A stretch of DNA of 64,000 nucleotides from Nonomuraea helvata (GCF_039535785.1 NZ_BAAAXV010000005.1:310001-374000), one strand, 5' to 3'; counted from the first letter of the stretch, positions 15,695 to 25,355 are shown. Program-made: numbers and translations. Notes: a model not told the origin generated them from the sequence alone.

Positions 15695-17098
15695 TTACAA
15701 CTGCATGGCCTTGGTCTCGAGGTACTCCTCCAGGCCCTGCTCGCCGAGCTCGCGCCCCACCCCCGACTGCTTGTAGCCGCCGAACGGCGCCAGTGGGTTG
15801 AACCGGCCGCCGTTGACGGACACCTGCCCCGTCCGCAACCGCCGGGCGACCGCGACCGCGCGGTCCTCGTCGCCCGACCAGACAGCCCCGGCCAGGCCGT
15901 ACTTCGTGCCGTTGGCGATCTGGACGGCGGCGTCCTCGGTCGTGTACGGGATCAGCGACAGCACCGGCCCGAAGATCTCCTCCTGCTCGATCGTCATCCC
16001 GGGCTCCACCGCCGCGAACACCGTGGGCTCGACGTAGTAGCCACGCTCGTGCGGCCGCTCGGTTCCGCCCGCCACCAGTCTGGCGCCCTCCTCCTGGCCC
16101 CGGTTGACGTAGCGCACGACGCGGTCGCGCTGGGTCGCGGACACCAGCGGGCCGATCCTGGTCGACTCGTCGAACGGGTCGCCGACGCGGTAACCGCGCG
16201 CCGCCTCGACGGCCAGCCCGACGGCCTCGTCGTACTGGTCGCGGTGGACGATCATGCGGCTCCACGCCGAGCAGGTCTGACCGGCGTTGACGAAGCAGTT
16301 GGCCACGCCGACCTTGACGGCCAGCGCCAGATCGGCGTCGGGGAGGATGATGTTCGCCGACTTGCCGCCGAGCTCGAGCGCGACCCGTTTGACGGACTCC
16401 GCGGCCAGCGAGGCCACCCTGCGGCCGGCGGCGGTCGAGCCGGTGAAGGAGACCATGTCCACCTCGGGGTGCGCGGCCATGGCCTCGCCGATGACCGGGC
16501 CACGCCCGCTGACCAGGTTGAACACGCCCGGAGGCAGGCCCACCTCGGCGAAGATCTCGGCCAGCGCGTACGCCGCCAGCGGCGCCACCTCGCTCGGCTT
16601 GAGCACCACGGTGCAGCCCGCGGCCAGCGCCGGGCCCACCTTGCACACGATCTGGTGCAACGGGTAGTTCCACGGGGTGATCGCCGCCACCACCCCGATC
16701 GGCTCCCTGACCACCATCGAGTTGCCGATGCGCGACTCGCGGGGATAGCTCTCGGCCAGCTGGGCGTAGGAGGACAGCACGGTGGCCGGCATGAGCGTCT
16801 GCACCTTGAGCGCGAAGCCCAGCGGCGCGCCCATGTCGGTCGCGATGGTCTTCGCGATCTCCTCGGAGCGCTGCTTCAGCAGTTCGGCGGCGGCGCCGAG
16901 GAGCTTGCCGCGCTCCGAGGCGGCCATGTCGGCCCAGCCGGGGAAGGCTCTCCTGGCAGCTGCCGCGGCGACCTCGACATCGTCGGGGGATCCTGCGGGC
17001 ACCCGGTCGATGATCTCTTCCGTGGCCGGGTTGACAACCTCGATGACATCGTCCGACGCGGAAGCGGTCCAGGAGCCGCCTATGTACAGCTGACGCAT
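15695..17098 (-). CDS. NAD(P)-dependent aldehyde dehydrogenase
   Basis: 467 residues. Family landmarks in order: [36 protein letters not shown] (cofactor Gly), [10 protein letters not shown] (catalytic Glu), NAGQTCSAW (nucleophilic Cys), [13 protein letters not shown], and [15 protein letters not shown] at the C-terminus. Oxidises an unspecified aldehyde to acid in the cytosol. ATG 17098; upstream gene is divergent-free spacer of 125 bp. Monocistronic by spacing. Confidence 0.95.
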   Translation of the reverse strand: MRQLYIGGSWTASASDDVIEVVNPATEEIIDRVPAGSPDDVEVAAAAARRAFPGWADMAASERGKLLGAAAELLKQRSEEIAKTIATDMGAPLGFALKVQTLMPATVLSSYAQLAESYPRESRIGNSMVVREPIGVVAAITPWNYPLHQIVCKVGPALAAGCTVVLKPSEVAPLAAYALAEIFAEVGLPPGVFNLVSGRGPVIGEAMAAHPEVDMVSFTGSTAAGRRVASLAAESVKRVALELGGKSANIILPDADLALAVKVGVANCFVNAGQTCSAWSRMIVHRDQYDEAVGLAVEAARGYRVGDPFDESTRIGPLVSATQRDRVVRYVNRGQEEGARLVAGGTERPHERGYYVEPTVFAAVEPGMTIEQEEIFGPVLSLIPYTTEDAAVQIANGTKYGLAGAVWSGDEDRAVAVARRLRTGQVSVNGGRFNPLAPFGGYKQSGVGRELGEQGLEEYLETKAMQL

Positions 17099-17223
17099 AG
17101 CACCATCCTGTCAGGATCTCAGGACGGCGAGAGGGCTCATCCTGATCAAAGGATGAGTCTTCTACACCGCAAGCAGTGTTCTTCCGTCAGCGTACGATGA
17201 TTGGCCCCGGGCAAATGATGCCC

Positions 17224-17844
17224 TTAGTCGAATTGCGGCCGTTTGGTCCGGCTGCGCTTCAGCTCGAAGAAGTCGTCGAAGGACGTGACGGCCAGCACGC
17301 CGTCCCAGAGCCTGCCCGCGTCCTCGCCCCGGATGATCTTGGTGATCACGGGACCGAAGAAGGCGTTGGCGCCGACGCGGATGACCGGTGTGCCGACCTC
17401 CTGTCCGACGAGGTCGATGCCCTCGTTGTGCGAGGCGCGGATGGCGTCGTCCCACTCCTCGGAGTCGGCGGCGTCGGCGAGCTCCTTCTCGAGTCCGGCG
17501 GCCTCGAGCGCGCGCTCCCTGACCTCGCGCAGGCGCTCCGGCTCCTTGCTCAGGCCCTGGTTGTGGAGGAGGGTGCCGAGCTCGGTGTAGAGCGGGCCGA
17601 TGACCTGCTCGCCGTGCTTGGCCGCGGCCGCGGCCACCAGGCGGACGTTGCCCATGGCACGCTTGGTCGACTCTCGGTATTCGTCGGGGATGTCCTTGTC
17701 CTCGTTCAGCACGAAGAGGGACATGATGCGCCAGCGCGGCTCAATGGGGCGCACCTTCTCGACTTCGAGAAGCCACCGTGACGTCACCCATGCGAAGGGA
17801 CAGGCAGGATCGAACCACAGGTCCACGGGAATCTTTTCAGTCAC
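17224..17844 (-). CDS. DsbA-family protein of the Rv2466c (mycothiol-dependent nitroreductase) type
   Basis: About 206 residues. Near-collinear with mycobacterial Rv2466c: VDLWFDPACPFAWVTSRWLL, VMSLFVLNEDK-like IMSLFVLNEDKDIPDEYR, HNQGLSKE, VGTPVIRVGANAFFGPV (cis-Pro loop TPV) and the ending KRSRTKRPQFD. The redox motif is CPFA where Rv2466c has CPWC, so the nucleophilic Cys stays but the resolving Cys is lost. Rv2466c enzymes use mycothiol and reduce nitro-prodrugs. GTG start at 17844 chosen by homology-like spacing; its ribosome binding site is weak. Confidence 0.88.
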   Translation of the reverse strand: MTEKIPVDLWFDPACPFAWVTSRWLLEVEKVRPIEPRWRIMSLFVLNEDKDIPDEYRESTKRAMGNVRLVAAAAAKHGEQVIGPLYTELGTLLHNQGLSKEPERLREVRERALEAAGLEKELADAADSEEWDDAIRASHNEGIDLVGQEVGTPVIRVGANAFFGPVITKIIRGEDAGRLWDGVLAVTSFDDFFELKRSRTKRPQFD

Positions 17845-17934
17845 GTGGGGCCATAACCTGAGGTGGACCAAGGCATATTCCCATCACGGGTACATACCGG
17901 CAAACTTCGATGAAGTGGTGAAAAGGAGCGCAAC

Positions 17935-20499
17935 TTGGCAGGCAACCTGACCCGGGACGAGGCTCGTGAGCGTGCCCGGCTGTTGAAGGTCGAGTCGTAC
18001 GAGGTGGCACTCGACCTGACGGAGGGAGACGAGCGCTTCGAGAGCGTCACGACGGTCCGCTTCGCCAGCAGCCACCCGGGCGAGTCCACCTTCATCGACC
18101 TGCACGGCGCCAACGTTCGCAAGGTCACGTTCAACGGCCAGGACCTCGACGTGTCCGCCTACGACGCCGACAAGGGGCGCTTCCCGCTCCCCGAGCTGGC
18201 CGAGTCCAACGAGTTGCGCGTGGACGCCGACTGCAGCTACATGCGCACCGGCGAGGGCCTGCACCGCTTCGTGGACCCCGTGGACAAGAAGGTCTATCTG
18301 CACAGCCAGTTCGAGACGGCCGACGCGCACCGCATGTACGCCTGTTTCGACCAGCCCGACCTCAAGGCCACGTTCCAGCTCACCGTGCTGGCCCCCGCCG
18401 ACTGGGAGGTCGTCTCCAACGCCGCCGCCTCCAAGGTCGCGGAGCTGCCCGAGCAGAGCGGCAAGCACGGCACGGTGCCGGCGGCCAAGCGGTGGGAGTT
18501 CCCGCCCACCCCGGTCATCTCGACCTACATCACCGCGCTGGTGGCCGGGCCGTACCACAAGGTGACCTCGGAGCACGACGGCATCCCGCTGGGGATCTAC
18601 TGCCGCGCCTCGCTGGCCGAGCACCTCGACCCCGAGAACATCCTCGAGGTCACCAGGCAGGGCTTCGACTTCTTCCACCGGGTGTTCGGGGTGCGCTACC
18701 CGTTCGGGAAGTACGACCAGTGCTTCGTGCCCGAGTTCAACGCCGGCGCCATGGAGAACGCGGGCTGTGTCACGTTCCTGGAGGACTACGTCTTCCGCTC
18801 CAGGGTCACCGACGCGGTGGTCGAGCGGCGCGCGGAGACGATCCTGCACGAGATGGCGCACATGTGGTTCGGCGACCTCGTCACCATGCGCTGGTGGGAC
18901 GACCTGTGGCTGAACGAGTCGTTCGCCACCTACATGTCCATCCTCGCCCAGGCCGAGGCCACGAGGTGGGGCAAGGGCGCGTGGACCACGTTCGCGAACG
19001 TGGAGAAGTCCTGGGCCTACCGCCAGGACCAGCTCCCCTCGACCCACCCCATCTCCGCGGACATCCCGGACATGCAGGCGGTCGAGGTCAACTTCGACGG
19101 CATCACGTACGCCAAGGGCGCCTCGGTGCTCAAGCAGCTCGTCGCGTACGTCGGGCTGGACAACTTCCTGGCCGGCGTACGCGATTACTTCGCCGAGCAC
19201 GCCTGGGGCAACACCGAGCTGAAGGACCTGCTCAACGCCCTCGAGCGGACCTCCGGCCGCGACCTGTCGTCCTGGTCGAAGGAGTGGCTGGAGACGTCCT
19301 GGGTGAACACGCTGCGGCCCTCGTTCGAGGTGTCCGGCGGCCGGTTCACCAGCTTCGAGGTGCTGCAGGAGGCGCCCGCCGAGCACCCGACGCTCCGCTC
19401 GCACCGGGTCGCGATCGGCCTGTACTCGCTGGTGGACGGCGAGCTGAAGCGGACCAAGCGGGTCGAGCTGGACGTGGTCGGCGCCCGTACGAGCGTGACG
19501 CAGCTGGTCGGCGAGGAGCAGCCGGACCTGGTGCTGCTCAACGACGACGACCTGACGTACGCGAAAATCCGCCTCGACGAGCGGTCGATGCGGACGCTGG
19601 TCGACGGCGGCATCACGGCCTTCGCCGAGTCGCTGCCGCGGGCCCTGTGCTGGTCGGCGGCCTGGGACATGACCCGCGACGGCGAGATGGCCACCCGCGA
19701 CTACGTCAAGCTGGTCACCTCGGGCGCCGGAACGCTCAAGGACATCACGGTCCTGCAGGCGGTGCTGCGCCAGGCGCGCCTGGCCGTGCAGCAGTACGCC
19801 GACCCCGCCTGGGAGTCCGAGGGCCTGGCGGTGCTGGCCACGGAGCTGCGCTCGCTGCTCGGCTCCGCCGATCCCGGCTCCGACCAGCAGCTCGCGTTCC
19901 TGCAGGCGTTCGCGCCGGTGGCCGTCTCCGACGCGGACCTCGACCTGCTGCAGCGCATCCTCGACGGCTCCGAGGTCCCCGAGGGGCTCAGCGTGGACGC
20001 CGACCTGCGCTGGACGCTCACGGGCGCGCTGGTCTCCGGCGGACGGCTGGGCGAGGCCGACATCGACGCCGAGCTCGAGCGGGACCCTACGGCGAAGGGT
20101 GAGCGTTCGGCGGCGCAGTGCCGGGCCGCGATCCCGACGGCCGAGGCCAAGGCCGCCGCCTGGGAGCGGGTCGTGGGCGGCAAGCTGGCCAACCACATCG
20201 CGCGCACGACGATCCTGGGGTTCCAGGATCCGCTCCACCCCGAGCTGCTGGAGCCGTACCGGGAGAAGTACTTCGCCGAGGTGGGGCGCATCTACCGGGA
20301 GTGGACGTTCGACCAGGCGTCGACGTTCGCGGTGGGGTGCTTCCCCGCGCTGCTGATCGAGCCGGAGACGGTGAAGGCGGCCGAGGGCTACCTGGCGGCC
20401 GAGCAGCCGCCGCAGGCCCTGCGGCGGCTCATCCTGGAGGGCGCCGACGGCGTCAGCCGGGCCCTGCGCAACCGGGAGAAGGACGTCGCCTCCGCCTGA
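17935..20499 (+). CDS. pepN: Aminopeptidase N (M1 family)
   Basis: 854 residues, cytosolic zinc aminopeptidase. The exopeptidase motif GAMENAG (about residue 275), the zinc motif HEMAHMWFGD with NESFA 19 residues later, and the ERAP1-like helical C-terminal domain are all present. The start is TTG at 17935, preceded by AAGGAG eight bases upstream. It is divergent from the Rv2466c-like gene with a 90-bp spacer, the common arrangement in actinomycetes, and is followed by a strong hairpin. Confidence 0.97.
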   Translation: MAGNLTRDEARERARLLKVESYEVALDLTEGDERFESVTTVRFASSHPGESTFIDLHGANVRKVTFNGQDLDVSAYDADKGRFPLPELAESNELRVDADCSYMRTGEGLHRFVDPVDKKVYLHSQFETADAHRMYACFDQPDLKATFQLTVLAPADWEVVSNAAASKVAELPEQSGKHGTVPAAKRWEFPPTPVISTYITALVAGPYHKVTSEHDGIPLGIYCRASLAEHLDPENILEVTRQGFDFFHRVFGVRYPFGKYDQCFVPEFNAGAMENAGCVTFLEDYVFRSRVTDAVVERRAETILHEMAHMWFGDLVTMRWWDDLWLNESFATYMSILAQAEATRWGKGAWTTFANVEKSWAYRQDQLPSTHPISADIPDMQAVEVNFDGITYAKGASVLKQLVAYVGLDNFLAGVRDYFAEHAWGNTELKDLLNALERTSGRDLSSWSKEWLETSWVNTLRPSFEVSGGRFTSFEVLQEAPAEHPTLRSHRVAIGLYSLVDGELKRTKRVELDVVGARTSVTQLVGEEQPDLVLLNDDDLTYAKIRLDERSMRTLVDGGITAFAESLPRALCWSAAWDMTRDGEMATRDYVKLVTSGAGTLKDITVLQAVLRQARLAVQQYADPAWESEGLAVLATELRSLLGSADPGSDQQLAFLQAFAPVAVSDADLDLLQRILDGSEVPEGLSVDADLRWTLTGALVSGGRLGEADIDAELERDPTAKGERSAAQCRAAIPTAEAKAAAWERVVGGKLANHIARTTILGFQDPLHPELLEPYREKYFAEVGRIYREWTFDQASTFAVGCFPALLIEPETVKAAEGYLAAEQPPQALRRLILEGADGVSRALRNREKDVASA

Positions 20500-20510
20500 C
20501 GCGCCGCTTT

Positions 20511-20541
20511 CATGGGTCCCCGGCACTGACGGGGGCCCATG
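20511..20541 (+). terminator. Terminator hairpin of pepN
   Basis: CATGGGTCCCCG (20511-20522) pairs with CGGGGGCCCATG (20530-20541) with one G-T pair, 12 bp, loop GCACTGA, 11 bases after the stop. Confidence 0.75.
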
Positions 20542-20564
20542 TGCCCTGGAGCGGGTTCAGAGAG

Positions 20565-20594
20565 TTGACGATGGCACCTGAGGTGCGATGTTAG
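20565..20594 (+). promoter_or_regulatory. Probable promoter of the Ser/Thr kinase gene (leaderless)
   Basis: TTGACG (20565-20570), 18-bp spacer, TGTTAG (20589-20594). The -10 ends ten bases before the GTG start at 20605, so transcription would start at or within a few bases of the start codon. No ribosome binding site is visible, which agrees with a leaderless mRNA. Confidence 0.5.
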
Positions 20595-20604
20595 CCTCGG
20601 TTAC

Positions 20605-21882
20605 GTGCTAGGCGCCGGGACCACCCTCAATGATCGCTACGTGCTCGCCGGCCGCCTGGGCGGCGGCGGCATGGGCGAGGTTTGGCGTGCCGACGACACG
20701 GTCCTCGGGCGCGCGGTGGCGGTCAAGGTGCTCATGCCCGCGCTGAGCGAGAGCCCGACGTTCACCCAGCGCTTCCAGAACGAAGCCCGTGCCATGGCCA
20801 CCCTCCGGCACCCGGGCGTGGTGGACGTCTACGACTACGGTGTCTGCGAGGTCGACGGCCGCCAGGTGAGCTTCCTGGTCATGGAGTACATCCAGGGCGA
20901 GTCGCTCGACCGCGTCCTGCGGCGCGGCCCGCTCGGCTCCGCGGCGACCATGCGGCTGATCGCGGAGGTCGGCGACGCGCTGGCCGCGGCGCACGCGCAG
21001 GGCATCGTCCACCGTGACGTCAAGCCGGCCAATCTCATGGTCAGGCTCGACGGCAGCGTGGTGCTCACCGACTTCGGCATCGCCCATTCGGTCTCGGCCG
21101 GCCACCTGACGGCCACGGGCACGATGCTCTGCTCGGCCGGCTACTGCGCCCCGGAGATGGCCACGGCCAGCGACGTGACGCCCGCGGTCGACGTCTACGC
21201 CCTCGGGGTGGTGGCGTACGAATGCCTGACGGGGCAGCTCCCGTTCCAGGGCGACACGCCCGTACAGATCATCTTCAAGCACCTCAACTCCCCCGTGCCG
21301 CGCCTGCCCGACGGCGTGCCTCCCGGGCCGCGTCAGGTGGTGTCGCGGGCGCTGGAGAAGACGCCCGACCGGCGCTGGATGACGGCCACGCTGATGTCGG
21401 AGGCCGCGCGCAAGGCGCTGGCCGCTCCGGACACGCCGCCCACGCCGCGCCCCCGCCGCGCGATGCGGGCGGTGCTCACCATGGCCGCGGCCGTGGTCGT
21501 GTCGGCGGCCGTGGCGGGCTCGGTCTGGCTGCGGCCCGCCCAGCCGACGACCGGCGAGGTGCCGCTGCCCGCGGACTCCCCCGCGGCCACCGTCTCCCCG
21601 CCGCCGCCGTCGAACGCCACCCGGCCCGCCACCACCCCCCCGCCCAGGCGCGTCCCGACCTCCAAGCCGACCCGCGCCACGCACGTGCCGAGCCCCAGCG
21701 CCACGGTGAGCACGACCCCGACCAGGACGCCCACCACCAACCCCACGCCGACCGCCTCGCAGCCCGAGCCGACCGAGCAGCCGACCACGCCCGGCCCCGA
21801 GGAGCCGCCCCCGACCGCCGAACCCACAGCCAGCGGCCCGGCGGGAGAGATCCAGTGCATCCGCTCCCCGTGTCCTGGGTGA
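20605..21882 (+). CDS. Transmembrane Ser/Thr protein kinase (PknB-like) with Pro/Thr-rich outer tail
   Basis: 425 residues. Kinase domain (~10-270): glycine loop LGGGGMGEVW, VAVKVL lysine, HRDVKPANLM catalytic loop, DFGIAH, an activation segment with TATGT, and APE as CAPEM. One membrane helix at ~290-312 (VLTMAAAVVVSAAVAGSVWL). The outer part (~315-425) is a low-complexity Pro/Thr/Ser tail with no PASTA repeat, ending QCIRSPCPG with two Cys. It likely signals from the wall side, but the tail seems a stalk rather than a ligand domain. GTG start; probable leaderless promoter. Confidence 0.92.
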   Translation: MLGAGTTLNDRYVLAGRLGGGGMGEVWRADDTVLGRAVAVKVLMPALSESPTFTQRFQNEARAMATLRHPGVVDVYDYGVCEVDGRQVSFLVMEYIQGESLDRVLRRGPLGSAATMRLIAEVGDALAAAHAQGIVHRDVKPANLMVRLDGSVVLTDFGIAHSVSAGHLTATGTMLCSAGYCAPEMATASDVTPAVDVYALGVVAYECLTGQLPFQGDTPVQIIFKHLNSPVPRLPDGVPPGPRQVVSRALEKTPDRRWMTATLMSEAARKALAAPDTPPTPRPRRAMRAVLTMAAAVVVSAAVAGSVWLRPAQPTTGEVPLPADSPAATVSPPPPSNATRPATTPPPRRVPTSKPTRATHVPSPSATVSTTPTRTPTTNPTPTASQPEPTEQPTTPGPEEPPPTAEPTASGPAGEIQCIRSPCPG

Positions 21883-21929
21883 GATCCGGCGGATCCCTCA
21901 CCGCTCGCCGGCCATGAGAGAGTCGTCGG

Positions 21930-22880
21930 GTGGACTCGACTCGTGACCTGTTCGTCGCCCTTGCCCGCCGCTACGCCTTCGCCGACCTCGGCGCGCTCGC
22001 GCCGGTGGCGGAGGTCGCCGAGGTGTGCGAGTTCGGCCACCGGCTGCTCTCGCTCGACGCCGAGGACTTCGCGGCCGAGGCCAGGAGCGTCCCGGCCGAC
22101 CTGCGGCGGCGTGCGCGGGCGTGCCACATGCCGCAGACACCGCGCGAGCAGCCCCGCGGGGCGCTCGACTCGCTGCGGCCCGCGTACGGCCTGCTGCTCG
22201 AGGTGATCGCCGTACGGTGGCACCGTCGCGAGCTGAGCACGATGATCGCCGCGGTCCACATCGCCAGCGAATACCTGCCGCTGCTGGCCTTCGAGCCTCA
22301 CCTCGGCCACGCCGGCGACCCCGCCCGCTGGCCCGACGGGCTGAGCGCGCCGGGGAGCCGCTTCGGTGTGATCGGCGATCGGGAGTGCGACCACACCAAG
22401 TCGGAGCAGTCCGCCACCAACCGGACGCTGCGGGTGGCGACGGAGCCGGGCGAGGGCTGGCGCGCGTACTTCGACCGGCAGCACAGCCAGGTGGCCGGCG
22501 CGCTCGCCGTCTGCGTCGCCACCTGCCGCAACCCGTGCACGGCCATGGACTGGATCCCGCCCGTGCCGCGCGCCGACCTCCAGGTCCGCGCCCGTACGGC
22601 CCTCACCTTCGCCGACACCCCGCTCGTGCGGCTGCGGCACGCGGCTCCGGTGGGGCACGGGTTCGGGGTGCCGTCGCCGGAGGAGGTGCTCGACGCCTGG
22701 GAACGCAGCCGCGCCGCGCTCGACAAGAACGCCGTCGGGGCCTCGGCGCTCGAGGACGACGGGTTCCCGCTGCCTGGGCTGCCCGCGCTGTTCTCGGCCA
22801 TCGCGGGCGCGCCGATCGAACCGGCGACGCTGCTGCAGGGGGTCAGCGAGCACATCGTGAAACTGCTCGAACGCCCCTGA
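21930..22880 (+). CDS. Hypothetical protein next to the Ser/Thr kinase
   Basis: 316 residues, GTG start (21930), MDSTRDLFVALARRYAFADL. I do not recognise a family. It is soluble, helical in the first half (VAEVAEVCEFGHRLLSL), with two Cys-containing segments: RARACHMPQTP and VCVATCRNPCTAMDW. The C-terminal part includes FGVPSPEEVLDAWERSRAAL. It begins 47 bp after the kinase stop on the same strand and may be co-transcribed, so a phosphorylation target is possible, but nothing in the sequence shows it. Confidence 0.6.
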   Translation: MDSTRDLFVALARRYAFADLGALAPVAEVAEVCEFGHRLLSLDAEDFAAEARSVPADLRRRARACHMPQTPREQPRGALDSLRPAYGLLLEVIAVRWHRRELSTMIAAVHIASEYLPLLAFEPHLGHAGDPARWPDGLSAPGSRFGVIGDRECDHTKSEQSATNRTLRVATEPGEGWRAYFDRQHSQVAGALAVCVATCRNPCTAMDWIPPVPRADLQVRARTALTFADTPLVRLRHAAPVGHGFGVPSPEEVLDAWERSRAALDKNAVGASALEDDGFPLPGLPALFSAIAGAPIEPATLLQGVSEHIVKLLERP

Positions 22881-22884
22881 CCGG

Positions 22885-22914
22885 CCGCCCGCCGTGGGGG
22901 TCAGTGGCGGGCGG
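22885..22914. terminator. Hairpin shared by convergent gene ends
   Basis: CCGCCCGCC (22885-22893) pairs with GGCGGGCGG (22906-22914); 9-bp stem, 12-nt loop. It straddles the last codons of the minus-strand DUF5130 gene and follows the plus-strand hypothetical gene. Confidence 0.5.
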
Positions 22915-23263
22915 TGGCTTGTTCGGCGAGGGCGGCGATGCCGTACAGGAGGCCGCCCACCAGGTCGCCCACACTGAACGCCGTGGCCATCGACATCGCC
23001 GTCAACCGGCAGGCCCCGTCCGGCAGCCGCCTCCTCGCCTGCTCGCCCGTCACGATCTCCAGGGCGCGGCCGCGCAGGTCCACGAAGATCACCACGGCGC
23101 CGCCGGCCTCCTCGCCCAGGGCGGCGTGCAGGCGTTCGGCGAAGTGGCGGCGCGAGCCCACCGGCTCACCGAGGAACACGCCGAACCTGAGCCCGCTGCG
23201 CCGTTCGGCGGCGTGCAGGGCCCGTCTGACGTCGTCGGCCTGGGCGACGCTCAGTCCTCGCAT
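22901..23263 (-). CDS. DUF5130 family protein (TPM-domain-like)
   Basis: 120 residues, MRGLSVAQADDVRRALHAAE at the N-terminus, a TPM-like core RSGLRFGVFLGEP and GGAVVIFVDLRGRALEIVTGEQARRRL, and a C-terminal hydrophobic VGDLVGGLLYGIAAL. Function unknown; TPM-like domains have been linked to phosphatase activity and photosystem repair in other groups. Start ATG 23263 is preferred because GAGGTG precedes it; a GTG two codons earlier is possible. Its start lies eight bases after the stop of the small membrane protein gene, so the pair is an operon. Confidence 0.72.
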   Translation of the reverse strand: MRGLSVAQADDVRRALHAAERRSGLRFGVFLGEPVGSRRHFAERLHAALGEEAGGAVVIFVDLRGRALEIVTGEQARRRLPDGACRLTAMSMATAFSVGDLVGGLLYGIAALAEQATARH

Positions 23264-23270
23264 CGTCACC

Positions 23271-23561
23271 TCACCATCCGGCGGAGGCCCCGCCGACGTG
23301 TCTGCCGGGCTCGGCCGTCTCGGCGGCGGCCACCCAGTCGTGCTCGGGAACCTCCGCCCAGTGCGCCGTCCGGTCGGCGAGCACCAGGCCCGAGGTGCTC
23401 ACGCCGCGCTCGCTCCTGGACGGACCGCCCAGCCACACCGGGCCCGACTCGGCCCGGCGCTGGGTGCCGCGCCCCGGCACCATGACCAGCAGGCTGATCA
23501 ACACGAACAGCCCCAACGAAACCCCGATGAGGAAGAGCAGAATCTCGCCCGCGCTGTGCAC
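23271..23561 (-). CDS. Small single-pass membrane protein
   Basis: 96 residues from GTG 23561. One membrane helix at the N-terminus (EILLFLIGVSLGLFVLISLLV is the hydrophobic stretch, residues ~5-25, given here as its limits), followed by a cytosolic tail with GPVWLGGPSRSERGVS and AHWAEVPEHDWVAAAE. The function is unknown. Conserved pairing with DUF5130 is plausible because the two genes are separated by only seven bases. No strong ribosome binding site is visible. Confidence 0.55.
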   Translation of the reverse strand: MHSAGEILLFLIGVSLGLFVLISLLVMVPGRGTQRRAESGPVWLGGPSRSERGVSTSGLVLADRTAHWAEVPEHDWVAAAETAEPGRHVGGASAGW

Positions 23562-23757
23562 ACAACGAACGTAATCCCGATGCGCGCACCGGGCCAGACC
23601 CACCCTGGGAGTGTCCACCAGGTAAGATCAAAAGTGAGACGACTTCTCTAGAGAAGAATGTAGAACATACCCGCATAACGCGCGTGGAACACGATGAGCT
23701 GGGCCATAAAACTATGGACAGGGCAACACTAGGAATCTTTCCGATCTCCGAGCTACG

Positions 23758-24594
23758 GTGAGTTACGTGGACTCCGACAACCAGCGAGAAGACGGTCACA
23801 ACGCGTCACCGATCTGGGTGAGCGACCGGCCTGAGAGCGAGCAGACCGCCGCCGCGCAGCCTTCGGCGCCCACCTCCACGTACGCGCCCGTCGAACGGGC
23901 GTCCGTACGTAACCTGCTGCAACAACCGGGCTTTCGCCGCCTGCGCAACCGCGCGCTGCTGGCGATCGCCGTCGCCGTGGTGGTGGGCTTCCTCGTGGGC
24001 GACTGGCGGGTGGGCGTGACCGCGGGCGTGGTCGCGGCCATCCTGGACGCGTTCTATCGCGCGCGTTCGCACTCGTCCGTGCCCGCCTGGCGGCGCACGT
24101 CCGTGGCGGAGCGCCGCACGGAGGCGCAGCTGCGCAAGCTCGAGCGCAGCGGCTACCGCACGCTCCACGCCAGGGCGATCCCCAACAGCGAGGCCCAGAT
24201 CGACCATCTCGTGGTCGGCCCGACCGGTGTGTACGCGGTCGACTCCGAGAAGTGGGACAAGCGGCTGCCCGTACGCGTGCAGATGGGCAAGAAGCTCTTC
24301 CACGGCCCCTTCGACAAGAAGGCCCGCCTCGCCGAGGCCAAATGGGAGGCGTCGCAGGCCAGCGAGCTGATCACCAAGTCGTTCGGCCGCGAGGTGGCGG
24401 TCGTGCCCTCGCTCGCCATCTACGGCCCCCCGGTGCCGTGGAAGATCATGACCATTCGCGGCGTGGACGTCTACCAGGGCGACCGCGCCCGCAAGTGGAT
24501 CACCAAGCGGGAGCGGGCGCTGACCAACAGCGAGATCGACCGGATCTACGACATCGCGGCCCAGGTCCTCCCCGCCCGGTACGGCGACGACTAG
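23758..24594 (+). CDS. NERD (nuclease-related) domain membrane protein
   Basis: 278 residues, GTG start. Cytosolic N-terminal tail (~60 residues, disordered), two membrane helices ([18 protein letters not shown] and [16 protein letters not shown], ~66-100), then a NERD domain: [43 protein letters not shown] and [11 protein letters not shown]. The Asp/Glu of AQIDHL and VYAVDS are the conserved acidic positions. NERD proteins are thought to act on nucleic acid; no activity is shown. Its stop overlaps that of the convergent TetR gene in a shared CTAG. Confidence 0.85.
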   Translation: MSYVDSDNQREDGHNASPIWVSDRPESEQTAAAQPSAPTSTYAPVERASVRNLLQQPGFRRLRNRALLAIAVAVVVGFLVGDWRVGVTAGVVAAILDAFYRARSHSSVPAWRRTSVAERRTEAQLRKLERSGYRTLHARAIPNSEAQIDHLVVGPTGVYAVDSEKWDKRLPVRVQMGKKLFHGPFDKKARLAEAKWEASQASELITKSFGREVAVVPSLAIYGPPVPWKIMTIRGVDVYQGDRARKWITKRERALTNSEIDRIYDIAAQVLPARYGDD

Positions 24595-25289
24595 ATCTCC
24601 GGCTCCCCGGCGTCCGGCACCAGCCGGGCGCCGAAGTCGTCCAGGGCCCTGGCCAGCTCCGCGCTCGGCGGCAGCTGCTGCGGCAGGCGCGAGTACAGCG
24701 CGGTGCCGAAGCCGGCCATGCGGACGATCTGGTCGATGAGCGCCTCCCTGTCACGCGGCCACGGAAACGACGGCTGGGCGATCAGCAGGGAGACGCAGCC
24801 GTGCACGGCCGACCAGAGGCCCAGCGCGAGCTCCTCTGGATCGCCCTCGAGCACACGGGTCTCCACGCAGGCCGAGACCGCGTTCACCATGTGACGGAAG
24901 CACTCGGCGGCGGCCGGGGGCACGCCCGGTCCCGTCGAGGCCCGCATCATCAGCACTCTGTACTGCACCGGGTGGTCCAGGGCAAAGCGGGCGTACGCGC
25001 GCGCACACTTGCCCAGGGCGAGGAACGGGTCGCCGCCCAGGTTCTCGGTGAACATCCGGCCGAACTCGCCCCAGACCCGCAGGCACACCGCTTCGACGAG
25101 CGCGCCCTTGTCGGCGAAGTGCATGTAGACCGACGGCGTGGACACCCTCGCGCGCATGGCTACCGCGCGCAGCGTGAGCGCGTCCTCGCTGCCCGACTCG
25201 TCCAGCAGCTTCTCCGCCGCTCGCAGGATCTCCTCCCGCAGGAGCACTCCCTCTCCGCGTCGTGCGCGCACGCGTCTGGTGATGGTCAT
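24591..25289 (-). CDS. TetR-family transcriptional regulator
   Basis: 232 residues. N-terminal [23 protein letters not shown] then [20 protein letters not shown] (recognition helix SVYMHFADK) and a TetR_C-like ligand domain. Divergent from a hotdog thioesterase gene with a perfect 10-bp inverted repeat between them, so it probably represses that gene and itself. ATG at 25289. Confidence 0.92.
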   Translation of the reverse strand: MTITRRVRARRGEGVLLREEILRAAEKLLDESGSEDALTLRAVAMRARVSTPSVYMHFADKGALVEAVCLRVWGEFGRMFTENLGGDPFLALGKCARAYARFALDHPVQYRVLMMRASTGPGVPPAAAECFRHMVNAVSACVETRVLEGDPEELALGLWSAVHGCVSLLIAQPSFPWPRDREALIDQIVRMAGFGTALYSRLPQQLPPSAELARALDDFGARLVPDAGEPEI

Positions 25290-25293
25290 GGTC

Positions 25294-25330
25294 TCAGGTT
25301 GACGCCGTCAGGTTGACGGTGTCAACCTGA
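25294..25330. promoter_or_regulatory. TetR operator between the regulator and the thioesterase gene
   Basis: TCAGGTTGAC-GGT-GTCAACCTGA (25308-25330) is a perfect 10-bp inverted repeat. A further direct copy, TCAGGTTGAC, lies at 25294-25303. The site is 5 to 40 bp upstream of the TetR start and 26 bp before the thioesterase ATG, placed to block both promoters. Confidence 0.7.
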
Positions 25331-25355
25331 TCTCCAGCGGAGAGGAGCACGAAAA

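Noticed and set aside
17884-20526. 880-codon frame antisense to pepN
   Set aside because: It is a shadow of the high third-position GC of pepN: no motif and only low-complexity sequence.
23644-23655. TTCTCTAGAGAA palindrome before the NERD gene
   Set aside because: Twelve bases, 100 bp from the start, without a nearby regulator; could be chance.
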